Notes: generated from the sequence alone by a model not told the origin. 64,000 nucleotides of DNA from Winogradskyella sp. (GCA_002722255.1 PBLD01000006.1:29463-93462); one strand, 5' to 3'. Counted from the first letter of the stretch, positions 16,961 through 29,000 are shown. Translations and numbers: made by a program.

Positions 16961-19315
16961 TTAACGCTTTAAAGCAAAGTGACCTTTAATTTCGTAGTCT
17001 TTAGCATCTTGCTTAAATTTTACGATATACCAATAATCGCTTGATGGCATAGGATTGCCTTTATAATTTCCGTCCCAACTAAAACCACCAGAATAGGATT
17101 GCAGCATTATTTTTCCGTAGCGATCAAAAATCTCTAAGCTTTCAATTTGGTTGAGATTTGTATTGGTGCCTACAATTTGCCAAGTATCATTAACATCATC
17201 TCCATTTGGTGTAAAGAATTTTGGAATACCAACTATTGTTATGGTTTCTTCAACGATACCACAACCATTCCTGTCGTTTATATAAATTGTATGCTCACCT
17301 TCAGGGACATTAGTAAATACATTGCTTTCTTGATAAAAGCCATTTATATCGTCTATGGCATAATCGTAAAAGCCTTGTCCAGTAACATTAACCGTAATTG
17401 TATTATTTGGCGAAATACCTTCAATGGAAATACTTTCAATAATAGCAGTTTCAGATGTATTTACTGTTATTGTTCGGCTTGAAGAACAACCGTTAGGATC
17501 GGTAACAATTACGGTGTAGTTTCCTGCTTCATTAATTTCATTGAATGAGGTGTCAATGTCTGTTAAAGCACCATTAAAGTACCATTCATAGTAGTAATTG
17601 TTTGGTAAATCATTTAAAACTCCACCATGAAGTGTAATGGTTTCAGGAAACGTATTTGTGCAATAAATTAAAGTTTCGTCTGCTTCTAAAACAGGAGTGT
17701 AAAGCACATTAAGATTTGCTGTTGAAATGCTAAAACACTGATTGTCGTTTTTAATTTTTACAAAAATGGTTTGTGTATCAGCTGTGATGTTGGTGTAATT
17801 ATTTGGTAAAGAATTGCTTTCGCTTAAAGCATTTTCGAGGGTTTCATAGTATGTTACTTGAGATCCTGTTGGAATTTGAGCGATAATGGAAGCTTCAATA
17901 TTGCTCAACGTGAATGTGGCAAATCCATCCATTTCCATGCCATCACAAGCTCCCAAATCTGGAATTGAAATTGTATTGTTTGTAGTTTGCAATTCTAGCG
18001 CAACAACATCAAAACAATTTGCAGTATTAACTACACGAGCAAACACATTTTGAAACGCTTCCGTATTTTGAAAGTTTATTGGGTCAGTAATAGGGTTGCT
18101 GTTATTTATGGCGTCATCCTCTGTTAAGAAAAAATTTGAAACGATTAAATCAGTATTGTTATTGGTTAAATCATTTTCGGCATCAAACAAATTGTAGATT
18201 GTTAAACCATCAGTATCTACATCGCATTCCGTTAGAATTGAATCTTGACCGAGTGGGACAGGAGCGTATTCAACAATAATTTCTCCATAAGAAATACAAT
18301 CATCTAAGATAGTAACTTCAACATTATAAGTTCCTGGTTCTGTAACTGTGTAATACCCACAGTTTAAACAGTTAGGTGTTGTTTCTTGTAAAACACCATC
18401 TTTGTACCAACTGTAAGAACTTAAAGCAGGATGGTTGGCGTTGAGCTCTAATGTTTCTCCTTCACATAATGCATTGCCAGTGGCAAGAAGCCTATTTGGA
18501 CCTAAATCGGTAGATAGTTGAAAGCTACCAGCCTCAAGAAACACTGCAGAGTCGTAGCGGTAGTTTTGCTCGTCAGCAATAACCAGTTTTACATGATAAG
18601 ACTGATTAGGAATAACATTTGCCGTTGCCGTTAAAACAGCTGTTTGGCCATTAAAGTTTATAGGCGAGTTGACACCATTATAAGACCCGAAGTAAGTTTC
18701 GTTTTGTGGAGGGCAAGATCCAGGAACACCAGGAGTTACAGTTGTTGCTTTTACTGGAATGGTAGTGTCTGGTACTAATGCTATGTTTTGATAAGGGTTA
18801 TCACCAGCTGTAGGTTTTATTAAAAACCCAAATAAATCAGAAAACTCACAACTATTAGGATTGTTTTCTTGGTATTCTTCTGAAGCAAATAAATAACGAA
18901 AACTAACCTGTGATGCAACAGCAGTAAAATCGAATTCTAATATTGTGGCATTATACGTTTGGTTTTCATTTAATGCAATTTCTAAATCGATATCTCCCGC
19001 CCAGTTTGCTGCGTCATCATCACTTAAGTTATCATTTGGTCCTGGAACATTTATAAGTCTGCCAGTGCTTAAAACAATACCGCTTTCAAAAGGAAAGCTT
19101 GTTCCTGTGGCATCAAAATAGCCATAACTTTGATCGTTACCACCAAAATTGCCACCGACAGCATTAGTGACATTAATATTGGTAATACAATCACTATCAA
19201 TCAATATGTCTTCTATAAGTTGCTGTGGAGTATAGGTTTGGCTATCTACAACAATATTCTGGGAGTAGGTAGATAGTGATATAAGAAATACAACAAATTT
19301 TAATATTTTCTTCAT
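16961..19315 (-). CDS. T9SS type B secreted protein, choice-of-anchor L, two modules
   Basis: Secreted cell-surface protein of about 784 residues, smallest of the anchor-L group here. Order: signal peptide (MKKILKFVVFLISLSTYS), choice-of-anchor L domain (about 20-265, with FASEEYQ and YDSAVFLEAG), Ig-like domain, two copies of the cluster's repeat module (ECDVDTDG and ACDGMEMDG), an Ig-like segment, a second short beta domain, and CHU_C (PKFFTPNGDDVNDTW to the end, GHFALKR). I place the start at 19315 because a -7 element sits at 19334-19341, upstream of it; the longest frame would start inside the promoter. Secretion by T9SS and surface display are inferred from the C-terminus. Confidence 0.92.
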   Translation of the reverse strand: MKKILKFVVFLISLSTYSQNIVVDSQTYTPQQLIEDILIDSDCITNINVTNAVGGNFGGNDQSYGYFDATGTSFPFESGIVLSTGRLINVPGPNDNLSDDDAANWAGDIDLEIALNENQTYNATILEFDFTAVASQVSFRYLFASEEYQENNPNSCEFSDLFGFLIKPTAGDNPYQNIALVPDTTIPVKATTVTPGVPGSCPPQNETYFGSYNGVNSPINFNGQTAVLTATANVIPNQSYHVKLVIADEQNYRYDSAVFLEAGSFQLSTDLGPNRLLATGNALCEGETLELNANHPALSSYSWYKDGVLQETTPNCLNCGYYTVTEPGTYNVEVTILDDCISYGEIIVEYAPVPLGQDSILTECDVDTDGLTIYNLFDAENDLTNNNTDLIVSNFFLTEDDAINNSNPITDPINFQNTEAFQNVFARVVNTANCFDVVALELQTTNNTISIPDLGACDGMEMDGFATFTLSNIEASIIAQIPTGSQVTYYETLENALSESNSLPNNYTNITADTQTIFVKIKNDNQCFSISTANLNVLYTPVLEADETLIYCTNTFPETITLHGGVLNDLPNNYYYEWYFNGALTDIDTSFNEINEAGNYTVIVTDPNGCSSSRTITVNTSETAIIESISIEGISPNNTITVNVTGQGFYDYAIDDINGFYQESNVFTNVPEGEHTIYINDRNGCGIVEETITIVGIPKFFTPNGDDVNDTWQIVGTNTNLNQIESLEIFDRYGKIMLQSYSGGFSWDGNYKGNPMPSSDYWYIVKFKQDAKDYEIKGHFALKR

Positions 19316-19333
19316 CTCAATTTTTAGAGAGTG

Positions 19334-19341
19334 CAAAGATA
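19334..19341 (-). promoter_or_regulatory. -7 promoter element TATCTTTG upstream of the 784-residue protein
   Basis: The minus strand reads TATCTTTG 18 bases before the chosen ATG. It fixes the start codon, since a longer protein would begin before transcription does. No good -33 TTG was found. Confidence 0.55.
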
Positions 19342-19381
19342 CGCATAGAAAATATTAAAAAGTGTTAAGTATAGGTTATAA

Positions 19382-22300
19382 CTAACGTTTTAAGGCAAAG
19401 TGACCTCTTACATTAAAAGCTTTATCACCTCCTTTGATTTCTGCAAGAAACCAATAATCACTTGCAGGCATATTGTTACCATTATATCTACCGTCCCAAC
19501 CAGAAGTATTAGCACCTAATTGTTTAATTAGTTTGCCATATCTGTCAAAAATATAAACAATACTTCCTGGTAAGGTTTCAATGCCTACTATATGCCAAGT
19601 TTCATTGATGGTATCTCCATTTGGTGTGAAGAATTTAGGAGCATCCACCACTACAACTTCTTTGGTAACTTCTGCACAACCGTTTAAATCTATTATGGTA
19701 ATGGTGTGATAACCATGAGAAACATTTTCGAAAATGTTAGATTCCTGAGGATCTCCATCATCTAAAATATAGAGATAATTACCAATACCACTTATGGTTA
19801 TGGTTATGTTATTTGGGTCTGAAAAATCTAATACTTCAGTGAGTTCGATAATTGCAGACTCAGATTCTATAACATTAAATGTGCTTGTGGTTTCGCAACC
19901 ATTTTCAGAGATTACTGTAACCGAATATGTACCTATCTCAGTTATTTCAATGCTCTCTGAAATTGCATTTGTAGACCATAAGTAACTATCACTATCATAG
20001 CCTGTATCTGCCGAAACTATTAATGGTAAATTATCTATACAAATTGTTTGATTAGGAATATTCACTAATGGTTTGCGATACACTATGGTGTTAAATGTCG
20101 TTAAACTGTAGCAGCCTGTTGTGTTGTTTTCTACTCTTGCGATGATAGTTTCACCATCATTTGCATTATATGCTTCACTATTTACCCATCCTTCTCCTTC
20201 TTCGGCTAAATTTATATCATTGTAATACGTTACGTTGTAGTCTGAAGGATTTAATCCGTTTAATATCGATGAGGTTTGAGACTCCAGATCAAATATTAAA
20301 TAGCTATCAAAATCATCATCGCAATCCATCAAGTCATCAGGCTGATTGATAACAGGCAATGGATTTACGCGTAATTCAAAAGGATACACATGATAACAAT
20401 GCGTCGTACTGTATTCTACACGTACATATATTATATCATTTGTAGTAGTGTACGTGTAATTGTTTTCTAGCGCATTTTCATTTTGAAGCGCATCAGATTC
20501 ACTTGTAAAATAGTTGATAAGTATGTTGTAGGTGTTATCGACAAGTACTGAATCTATGGTGCTTAAATCAAAACTGTTGGTGTCATTTTCGCAAATTTCG
20601 AATACCTCAAAATTGTTAATTGCAGGAGGTAAATTAACTTTCAGTTGCAGTGGTACAAACCTGTAACAGTCTGCAACTGTATTGTAAACCTTAATGTAAA
20701 CAGTTTGTGGATTACTTAAATTAGTGTAATTATCTGGATTAGATATTGGATTGATATCAGCATTTAAATCATCAATAGATTCAAAATATGTAATAATATC
20801 ATCTGGATCTGAAGTGGCAAATAACTCAGCTTCTGCTGTTGTTAAATCAAAATTGGTAATGCCATCATAATCAATATCGCATTCTGTTATTGGACTTGGT
20901 TCATTTGGAAACGGATTGACAAATAAAGCAAATTGAGTTAGACTAAAACACTGTGTTTCATTATTTTCAATTCTAACAATAATTGTTTGGTTATCGTTGC
21001 CGTTGTATAAATCGTCTAACGCATTTTCATCATTAGAGGCATCAATCGTATTTAAGTGATAGGACACTGTAAATTCTGAAGTACTTTGTGTCCCTAAAAC
21101 AGTATTGGTTTGGGAAGCTAAGTCGAAAATCTCAAAACCATCGTTACTGTCATCATCACAGACTTCCATGTCTTCAGGTTGATTAGCTATTGGTAAAGGG
21201 TTAACCTGAAGAGTAAATTCATAAATATAGAAACAACCTGTAGTTGCGCTGGTGACTTTCACAAATAATATATCGTTGCTGCTTGTGTAAGTATAGTTTA
21301 CAGAAAGTGGATTAAGGTCTGTATTAGCGTCGTTTAAGCTTGTGAAATATGAAAACACTAATCCTGTAGTGTCATCAACAATAACAGATTCAATTTCACT
21401 TAAATTAAAACTGCTGTCCGAATTATCACAAATCTCATAGACCTCAAAGTCATTGGTGGCAGGTGGTAAAACAGCATTTAATTCTAATGGAATTGTGCTA
21501 TAGCAATTTGCAGCATTATTAAACACTTTAATGTACACTGTTTGAGGATTGCTTGTATTGTTATAAGCATCTGGAATTGCAATACTATTTAGATCTGAAT
21601 CTAAGTCCTCAATACTTTCAAAATAGGAAATAGATACATTATCAGGTATTGTAGTATACAACTCTGACTCCGCTTCTGTAAGATTAAAAGTGTTTAAACC
21701 ATCATAATCTGTATCACATATAACTAATGGACTTACAGCTGAAGGAGCTGGATACACTATAGTGTTAAATGATGTCGTAGAAAAACAACCTGTAATGCTA
21801 TTTTCAACTCTGACCACAATGGTTTCGTTATTTTGGGCATTGTAATCTGTTGGTAAACTATTCTCTCCCTCTTGAGCATCTGTCATACTGTTATGATAAC
21901 TCACTAAAAATATATTAGGATCCTGAGATTGCAAGATAGTTGCGTTTTGGCTGGAGAGATCAAACACTTCAAACCCGTCATTAGATAGATCATCACAGGT
22001 TTCTAAATCTTGAGGTTGCTGCGCGATTGGTAAAGGATTTATTATAAGCTCAAATGGATATGTAGCAAAACAACCTGTGTCAGTATAGGTTAGTCTTGCG
22101 TAAATTGTGTGCGACGAGCCTGTGTAAATGTAATTATTGTCTATTGGATTAGCATTATTATTAGCATCGGTTTGATTGTTGTGATAGGTAAAGTTGATGC
22201 CAGTAGTATCATCTGTAACAATAGAATTAATAGTAGTTAAATCGAAATTTGACATCGGATTATCACAAATCTCAATATTCATAAAATCATTTACAGGAGG

Positions 22301-25300
22301 AGGTAAATTAACAATGATATCAATAGGAACAGTTACAAAACAATTACTGATTGTGTTGTTAATCTTTACATAAACCGTTTGTGGATTTGTAAGATTAGTA
22401 TAGTTATCTGGGTTTAAAATAGGGTTAAGATCATCTTCCAAATCTTCTATACTTTCAAAGTAAGAGACAACAATATCATCTTGCCTTACATCTAATATAT
22501 CAACTTCTGAAAGTGTTAAATCCCATGTTAGGATTCCATCGTAATTATCATCGCAAGCAACTAATGGAGGTGCAGGATTGACAACTGGAGCTGATATAAT
22601 ATTAATTTCAAAAGCTGAAATACCATGACAATAATTGCCATTGTCTACACGAGCAAATAATTGTTGAGGATTGGTGCTGTTTGTGTAAATTAAATCTACA
22701 GGATCTAAGCTGTTATTGGCATTGTACTCTGAAGTATAAAACGTAATGTCTAAGGTTTCAGGACTTCCATCAGCCATAGCTGTTATCGTTTCATTAAGAT
22801 TTACTGTAACTAATCCATCATTACTAATATCATCACATATGTATATGCTTTCAGCTGCATTGTAAATTGGTAGTGCACCAACTTCTAGTTCAAAAGAGGA
22901 AGTACCAAAACAATTTTCGTCTGTGAAGTTGGCAACTCTAACATAAATGGTCTGAGGGCTAGAAGTGTTTTGATAAGCAGAGTATTTGTCGATAGGATTT
23001 GTGTTGGCAATGGCATCTGCCTCAGTTTCAAAATACGTTACAAATTTATCTGGTTGTCCATTTAATATTTCAGTGTCTTTAAGATAGAAATAAAAATCGG
23101 CCACTCCAGATATATCTGCTTCACAATTTTCAAAGTTTGAAATCGGAGCAAATTCAGGAAGTGTATTTATATAAACATAAAATTCAGAGATACTATGACA
23201 ACCTGTGGTTTCATTTTCTACTCTTGCATAAATGTACTGTGTAGAAGTCGTATAATTATCAGGATTTTCTATTGGGTTTGTTGCGCTGAGCGCATTACTA
23301 TAGTCTGTGTAAAACGTAATTTCAAACCCATCTGAAGACGCTATTATGTCTGGAATTTGGCTTTCTAGGTTTACCGTAGAAATTCCGTCCTGATCATCAT
23401 CACATACCACTATTGGGTCTGGGTACATAATCTCAGGCGCATCTACAATTGTTACTTCCAGTGTTGATATACCGTAACATCCTGTTTGTGTGTTTGTAAC
23501 CCTAATATAAAAAAGCTGAGGATTAGCACTGTTGTAAACGTTATCTGCTAAAATATTAACATCATCAATGGCATGTTGTTCTTCTAAATAATACTTTACG
23601 TTAGCAGGTGTAATACCTTGGCTGGCTATACTATAAAATGTATCCATTTCTATATATGTCAATCCATCGTTAGCACCATCATCACAATATTCAGCTACCT
23701 GTGGTGTTAAAATAATAGCAGGTGCAACTTGTAATACAATATCTACAAGTTCTGTACAATCATCACTAACTATTTTGGCATATATGGTTGTGCCACCGTT
23801 AGATACTGTGTATAGTATGTTTTCATCTAAGGCGTTAACATCATTTTCTCTATCTTCTTCAGTTTCGTAAAACGTAGTCTCAAATTCGTCATAACCATCC
23901 TCTAAATCAACTTCTATAGCAGCAAGATCAAAGTCTGCGATACCATCATTACTAGGGTCGTCACATTCTAAAAATGCTTCATTAGAATATACATTTTGAA
24001 TAATATTAGCATGAAGTTCTATGTTGGTTATGGTGTAGCAACCAGTAGTTTCATCTTGAATTCTAACATAAATTAGTTGAAAATTTTGAATTATGTTTTG
24101 GTAGTTTTCTGGGTTTGCAATAGGATTAATGTTGTTTTGTGCGTCGTATAAATATTCATGAAAACTAACTTCAACACCAGTTAAACCTTGAAGAATATTA
24201 TCTACAACACTGGTTAAATCAAATTCTTCAAATCCATCAAAATCTTGCTCGCAGGCATTTATCCATTGATTTTCGGTATTGACGGCAGGTCCAGATTGAA
24301 AAACAATATCTAAGGACGATGTGTTAGAACAACCTGTTGTAGCATCATATACACGTATGTACAACGTTTCAGAAACATTGTTGTTTGGATATGGAGAATA
24401 AATAGGATTAATACCTAAGTCTGCTTCAGGTTGCGAGTTATGATAGGATACATATAAGTTTGGGTTGCCATCCGTAATTTGGTTGTTAGCTTCCGTTAAG
24501 TCTACATAAGTTACACCATCTAGAGTTGGATCTTGACAAATAGTAATAGGGTCTGGCGCTGTAACTTCTGGTGTGGAGTTAACAACTAGATTAAATGTTG
24601 AGAATGCAAGGCATCCATTGTCTACATCTTCTATTCTTACAAAAATAGGTTGAGGAGTGCTTGTATTTTGAATTGTTCCTGTAATGGCATTGCTATTATC
24701 TTGCGCATCTTGTTGTGAGTAATGGTAACTTATATTATAGTTTGATGGCGGAACTGATGCTAAAACTTCATAGTCTTTCAAAGTTAAATCAAAATCCTCT
24801 TCACCATCATTTGAGATGTCATCACATAGTAGAAAGTCTGAAATCGTACCAGAAGATTGCTCAGAATTTAAAGTAATATCAACAGCATCTTCAATAACAC
24901 AAGAGGTTTGGTTTAGCTGAATGGTTACTTCGACATGGTATGTACCAGAAGAGGTAACTTCTAAACTTGTTCCATTTTCATTTGCAATTAGGATGTCATC
25001 TTGAAACCATTGATAGGATGCTAAGGGATTTTGTATATCTGCATTTAAAGTTACAGACTCTCCACACGTTGTAATATCGGGACCAAGATCTACACTGGCA
25101 TTAAAACTATTACCTTCTATAAAAACTGCAGAATCATAATTATCGTCATCCTGGTCTGCTATCACTAACTTTATTTCATATTCTTGATTAGGTTGTATTG
25201 CAGCGGTTGCCGTTAGGACTACGGTTCTTCCGTTATAGTTAGTGTCGCCTACATTATAACCTTCAAAATATTCTTCATTTTCGGCAGGACAAAATTCTAT

Positions 25301-25888
25301 AATTTCATCGTGAATAGTGTTGGTGTTTACAGGTGTCGTAGTTCCTGGAATTAAGGCAATATTAGTAAACGGATCTGTAGAGCCAGCTTCTCTAATTAAA
25401 AAAGCAAAACCATCAGAATAGGTGCAAGGAAAATTTTGTGCATATTCCTCTGAGGCTAATATGTAATTAAACTGAATTTGGTTGGCAACAGATATAAAAT
25501 TAAACTGAATAGATGTTGCATTATGTGTGTCGGTTATGCCAAGAGCATTTTCTAAATCTGAGTCTGTTAGCCAAGTTTCGTCACCTTCGTTTAAGACATC
25601 TGTGTTTAAGATGTTTCCAGCGGAATCTACATTACCTGTTGTTAAAACAATACCGTTTTCAAAAGGGAAGTTAGAGTTTTCTTTTTGAAAACTTCCATAG
25701 CTCGAAAATCCATTTGCAGAACCATTAACACTCGAAACGATGTTAGAAATTTCTACACAATTTTGTCCGAGATTATTCTGAATTAACTGTTCTAAAGATA
25801 AAGATGTGTCTGTAGTAATCTGTTGACTTATAGCAAAATAAAAACAAAACGTTGTAAGTATTAAAGCTAAGTATTTCTTTAATTTCAT
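19382..25888 (-). CDS. giant T9SS type B secreted protein with 17 modules
   Basis: Largest protein of the cluster, about 2168 residues from the chosen start (MKLKKYLALI, which gives a clean signal peptide; the open frame begins 22 codons earlier). Residue numbers here count from that longest frame. Order: choice-of-anchor L (about 45-290, with LASEEYAQNF and YDSAVFIEG); Ig-like; modules 1-8 (about 380-1133); three copies of a three-module unit (1134-1412, 1413-1691, 1692-1962); two Ig-like domains; CHU_C (about 2106-2190, FFTPNGDTINETW, GHFALKR). Most modules open with a Cys and a DxDxDG-like loop and close with TGCY/TGCF. Expected to be exported by T9SS and displayed as an adhesin or surface fibre. 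No enzyme motif is seen. Confidence 0.93.
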   Translation of the reverse strand: MKLKKYLALILTTFCFYFAISQQITTDTSLSLEQLIQNNLGQNCVEISNIVSSVNGSANGFSSYGSFQKENSNFPFENGIVLTTGNVDSAGNILNTDVLNEGDETWLTDSDLENALGITDTHNATSIQFNFISVANQIQFNYILASEEYAQNFPCTYSDGFAFLIREAGSTDPFTNIALIPGTTTPVNTNTIHDEIIEFCPAENEEYFEGYNVGDTNYNGRTVVLTATAAIQPNQEYEIKLVIADQDDDNYDSAVFIEGNSFNASVDLGPDITTCGESVTLNADIQNPLASYQWFQDDILIANENGTSLEVTSSGTYHVEVTIQLNQTSCVIEDAVDITLNSEQSSGTISDFLLCDDISNDGEEDFDLTLKDYEVLASVPPSNYNISYHYSQQDAQDNSNAITGTIQNTSTPQPIFVRIEDVDNGCLAFSTFNLVVNSTPEVTAPDPITICQDPTLDGVTYVDLTEANNQITDGNPNLYVSYHNSQPEADLGINPIYSPYPNNNVSETLYIRVYDATTGCSNTSSLDIVFQSGPAVNTENQWINACEQDFDGFEEFDLTSVVDNILQGLTGVEVSFHEYLYDAQNNINPIANPENYQNIIQNFQLIYVRIQDETTGCYTITNIELHANIIQNVYSNEAFLECDDPSNDGIADFDLAAIEVDLEDGYDEFETTFYETEEDRENDVNALDENILYTVSNGGTTIYAKIVSDDCTELVDIVLQVAPAIILTPQVAEYCDDGANDGLTYIEMDTFYSIASQGITPANVKYYLEEQHAIDDVNILADNVYNSANPQLFYIRVTNTQTGCYGISTLEVTIVDAPEIMYPDPIVVCDDDQDGISTVNLESQIPDIIASSDGFEITFYTDYSNALSATNPIENPDNYTTSTQYIYARVENETTGCHSISEFYVYINTLPEFAPISNFENCEADISGVADFYFYLKDTEILNGQPDKFVTYFETEADAIANTNPIDKYSAYQNTSSPQTIYVRVANFTDENCFGTSSFELEVGALPIYNAAESIYICDDISNDGLVTVNLNETITAMADGSPETLDITFYTSEYNANNSLDPVDLIYTNSTNPQQLFARVDNGNYCHGISAFEINIISAPVVNPAPPLVACDDNYDGILTWDLTLSEVDILDVRQDDIVVSYFESIEDLEDDLNPILNPDNYTNLTNPQTVYVKINNTISNCFVTVPIDIIVNLPPPVNDFMNIEICDNPMSNFDLTTINSIVTDDTTGINFTYHNNQTDANNNANPIDNNYIYTGSSHTIYARLTYTDTGCFATYPFELIINPLPIAQQPQDLETCDDLSNDGFEVFDLSSQNATILQSQDPNIFLVSYHNSMTDAQEGENSLPTDYNAQNNETIVVRVENSITGCFSTTSFNTIVYPAPSAVSPLVICDTDYDGLNTFNLTEAESELYTTIPDNVSISYFESIEDLDSDLNSIAIPDAYNNTSNPQTVYIKVFNNAANCYSTIPLELNAVLPPATNDFEVYEICDNSDSSFNLSEIESVIVDDTTGLVFSYFTSLNDANTDLNPLSVNYTYTSSNDILFVKVTSATTGCFYIYEFTLQVNPLPIANQPEDMEVCDDDSNDGFEIFDLASQTNTVLGTQSTSEFTVSYHLNTIDASNDENALDDLYNGNDNQTIIVRIENNETQCFSLTQFALFVNPFPNEPSPITECDIDYDGITNFDLTTAEAELFATSDPDDIITYFESIDDLNADINPISNPDNYTNLSNPQTVYIKVYNTVADCYRFVPLQLKVNLPPAINNFEVFEICENDTNSFDLSTIDSVLVDNTYNILINYFTSESDALQNENALENNYTYTTTNDIIYVRVEYSTTHCYHVYPFELRVNPLPVINQPDDLMDCDDDFDSYLIFDLESQTSSILNGLNPSDYNVTYYNDINLAEEGEGWVNSEAYNANDGETIIARVENNTTGCYSLTTFNTIVYRKPLVNIPNQTICIDNLPLIVSADTGYDSDSYLWSTNAISESIEITEIGTYSVTVISENGCETTSTFNVIESESAIIELTEVLDFSDPNNITITISGIGNYLYILDDGDPQESNIFENVSHGYHTITIIDLNGCAEVTKEVVVVDAPKFFTPNGDTINETWHIVGIETLPGSIVYIFDRYGKLIKQLGANTSGWDGRYNGNNMPASDYWFLAEIKGGDKAFNVRGHFALKR

Positions 25889-25941
25889 TAATAATGTAGG
25901 TTGATTAATAGCTATTGCAAAATACAATGGAATGAAATTAT

Positions 25942-25966
25942 AAAAAATCCCCAACAGTGGGTATTT
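25942..25966 (-). terminator. probable terminator after the 1619-residue gene
   Basis: The minus strand reads ATACCCACTGTTGGGGAT followed by TTTTTT, a short GC-rich hairpin with one mismatch and a T run, about 50 bases past the stop of the gene at 26018. It lies between that gene and the next start. Confidence 0.6.
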
Positions 25967-26017
25967 TCAATGCTGAAATGCTTAATAATTAGGTTAATAG
26001 GTGGCTAGAGAGTTTTT

Positions 26018-29000
26018 TTAACGTCTCAGCGCAAAGTGCCCTTTGACTTCAAAGACGTTGTCATCTTGTCTCACTTTAGCAACAAACCAGTAATCACCAG
26101 CAGGCATAGGATTGCCGTTGTAAGATCCATCCCAACCAGGAGAGGTATGCAGAAGCGTTTTTATGAGTTTTCCAAACCTGTCAAAAATATAGATGACTGT
26201 ACCAGGAAGCGTTTCTACACCAGTAATGTGCCAAGTGTCGTACTGTCCATCACCATTAGGAGACATGTGCTTAGGAGTATCAATCACCAAGACCTCTCTG
26301 GTAATCTGAGCACAACCATTTTGATCAATAATGGTTACGGTATTGTAGCCAATAGGTACATTGTAGAAAGTTCCAGAAGTCTGAAAAGGCTGATCGTTTA
26401 ATTGATAAAGATAATTACCAATACCAGTTACCGTAATAACAATATTATTAGGATCAGCAAAATCAACGGTTTCTACAACATCAATTTCAGCAGAGTCAGA
26501 TTCTGTTACAGAAAATGTAGATGTGGTTTGGCAACCAAATTCATTGGTAACCGTTACAGAATAGGACCCAATAGCAGTAATCTCAATAGCAGCAGTAGTT
26601 TCATTAGTAGACCACTCATAGCTATCCAAAGGATTATTGGTTTCCGCAGAGACCACTAAAGGAAAATCATTAAGACAAAGCACCTGGTCCTCAATATCCA
26701 CAAAAGGCTTGCTATTGATAATGACCGAGAATTGCGTAATACTGAAACAACCCGTCACACTATTTTCAACCCTTGCAAAAATAACCTCGTTGTTTGACGC
26801 TATGTATGAATTGGCTAAACCATTACTGTTTTCAATAGCATCAGTTTCAGAAGTAAAATAACTCACCGAGAACTCATCCGGATTTTGACCTAAAAGAATA
26901 GAAGCATCTTGTTGCGATAAATCAATAGCCAACTGTCCATCAAAATCATCGTCACAATCAACAATGTTGTCAGGCTGATTGGCAACAGGAAGCGGATTGA
27001 TATGCAATTCAAAAGGATATATCGCATAACAACCAGTAGTGGTATATTCAACTCGAGCGACCAAGTTTTCAATACTATTTGTATAGATGTAATCTGTGCT
27101 TAAAGCATTATTATCATTTTCGGCATCGTCTACAGTTTGATAATAGCTAATCAAAACATTAAAGGTGTTATCAACCAAAATCAAATCAATATCGTGAAGA
27201 TCCACAGTATTGTCAACGTTGTCACATATATCATAAACACCAAACTGATTGATAGCAGGAGGTGAGTTGATAATCAGTTCAAAAGGAACAACCGAGAAAC
27301 AATCCGTTGTGGCATTACGAACTCTGGTATATACTGTTTCTGGACTGCTGGTATTCGTATAAGCCGTAGGATTGTCGATAGCATTCACATTATTCTGCGC
27401 ATCATCTTCAGAATTGAAATAAGTGAAATCAATATTGTACTGTCTGCCATCTAAGATGTTGAGTTCAATTTCGGTTAAATTCCACTCTACAGAAGTATCA
27501 TAATTATTACCACAAGCCACCAAGGATTGTCCATAGGTCACCTCAGGCAAGGAAAGCGTATTGAGATTAAATGTTTCCACATTATAACAACCGGAATTGG
27601 CATTTTCAATTCTGGCATATATCATCTGAGGATTCGATGTCGCTGTATAATTTAAGGCAATGGCATTAGTGCCAACTTCAGCATTTAGAGGTGTTAGGTG
27701 AAAGGACACATTGAGAGGTGTGGTACTGCCAAGTTCAATTTCGTTGATTGTATTGCTAAGGTCAGTTGTTGCCAGACCAGTATTATTAACATCGCATTCA
27801 AAAATATCGGTAGGAATATTATAGTCTGGTGTTTCTCTCACTTCGATTACCATAGGAGCTACTTTGTAGCAACTGTTTTTAGCTTCATTTTCAAGTCTAA
27901 CATAAATGGTCTGAGGATTTGAAGTATTGAAATAAGGTGCTGTTTTATCAATAGCATTTTCTCTGTCAATGGCATCGTCTTCAGTTTCAAAATAGAGGAC
28001 TTGCATGTCTTGTTGGTTGCCTATGATGGAGGCGTCATTATCTTCAAAAATAAACTCAGATGGTACATTAGGATTGACTTCACAATTTATAAAATTGGAA
28101 ACGCTATCTAACTGTGGGTCTGCGTAGATGAGGACGTCGAATCGGAATACCGTAAAGCAGCTCATTCCATCTATTTCGGCTCTAATAAAAATTTCTTTAG
28201 AGTCTGTAGTGTAGCTATCAGGATTTAAAATTGGGTTTAGATTATCTGTAGCATTGTCATAGCTTTCAAAGAAGGTAAATACAAGGTTATCAGTTCCGTC
28301 TGTTATTTCTGGAATGACACTTAGTAGATTAACGTTAGAAAAGCCATCTTGATCTTCATCACATACAACAATTGGGCTTGGATTTACAGCATTTATTGAA
28401 TTGCTTATGTTTACTTGTGCTGTGGTAAAATTATAGCATTGATTAGGTGAAAAAATATCTGTAACTCTAACATAAAACAAATGATTATCTCCATTAATTT
28501 CATACTCTTCTTCAAGAGGGTTTTCTTGGTTTTCCGCATCTTCTTGAGTTAAGTATAATTCTACAGTTGTAGCGGAGTTCAGGCTTGTATTTAAACCTAA
28601 ACGAATTTCATCAATCAAAGGTGGAATTGAGATTGTGGTGGTATTTGTATCCAAGTTGGTATTTCCACAATAATCTATTGTTACGGGCTCAGGAATAAAA
28701 AGTGGTTCAATTTCAAAAGTAATTTTTGTATTATATGTACAACCTTGGTAGGTAGATCTTATGTAAAGGCTTTGATCGTTAGATACAGATGTTAGAGCGT
28801 TCTGATCTAATGCATTTGTTAATAAGGATCTGTCTTCTTCTGTTTCGTAAAATGTAATTTCTATATCTTCATAACCATTTTTTAGATCTTCAGTAATTTC
28901 AGCTAAATCTACATCAATAACTCCATCATTAGAGGCGTCATCACATTGAGAAATTAGAGTTTCTTCTCCTAGAACATTAAAAAGTAGGTTTTTATGAATC

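Noticed and set aside
26036..27922. Several plus-strand open frames of 60-121 codons antisense to the giant genes
   Set aside because: They lie opposite long coherent coding regions, have no family features, and arise from the codon bias of repetitive modules.
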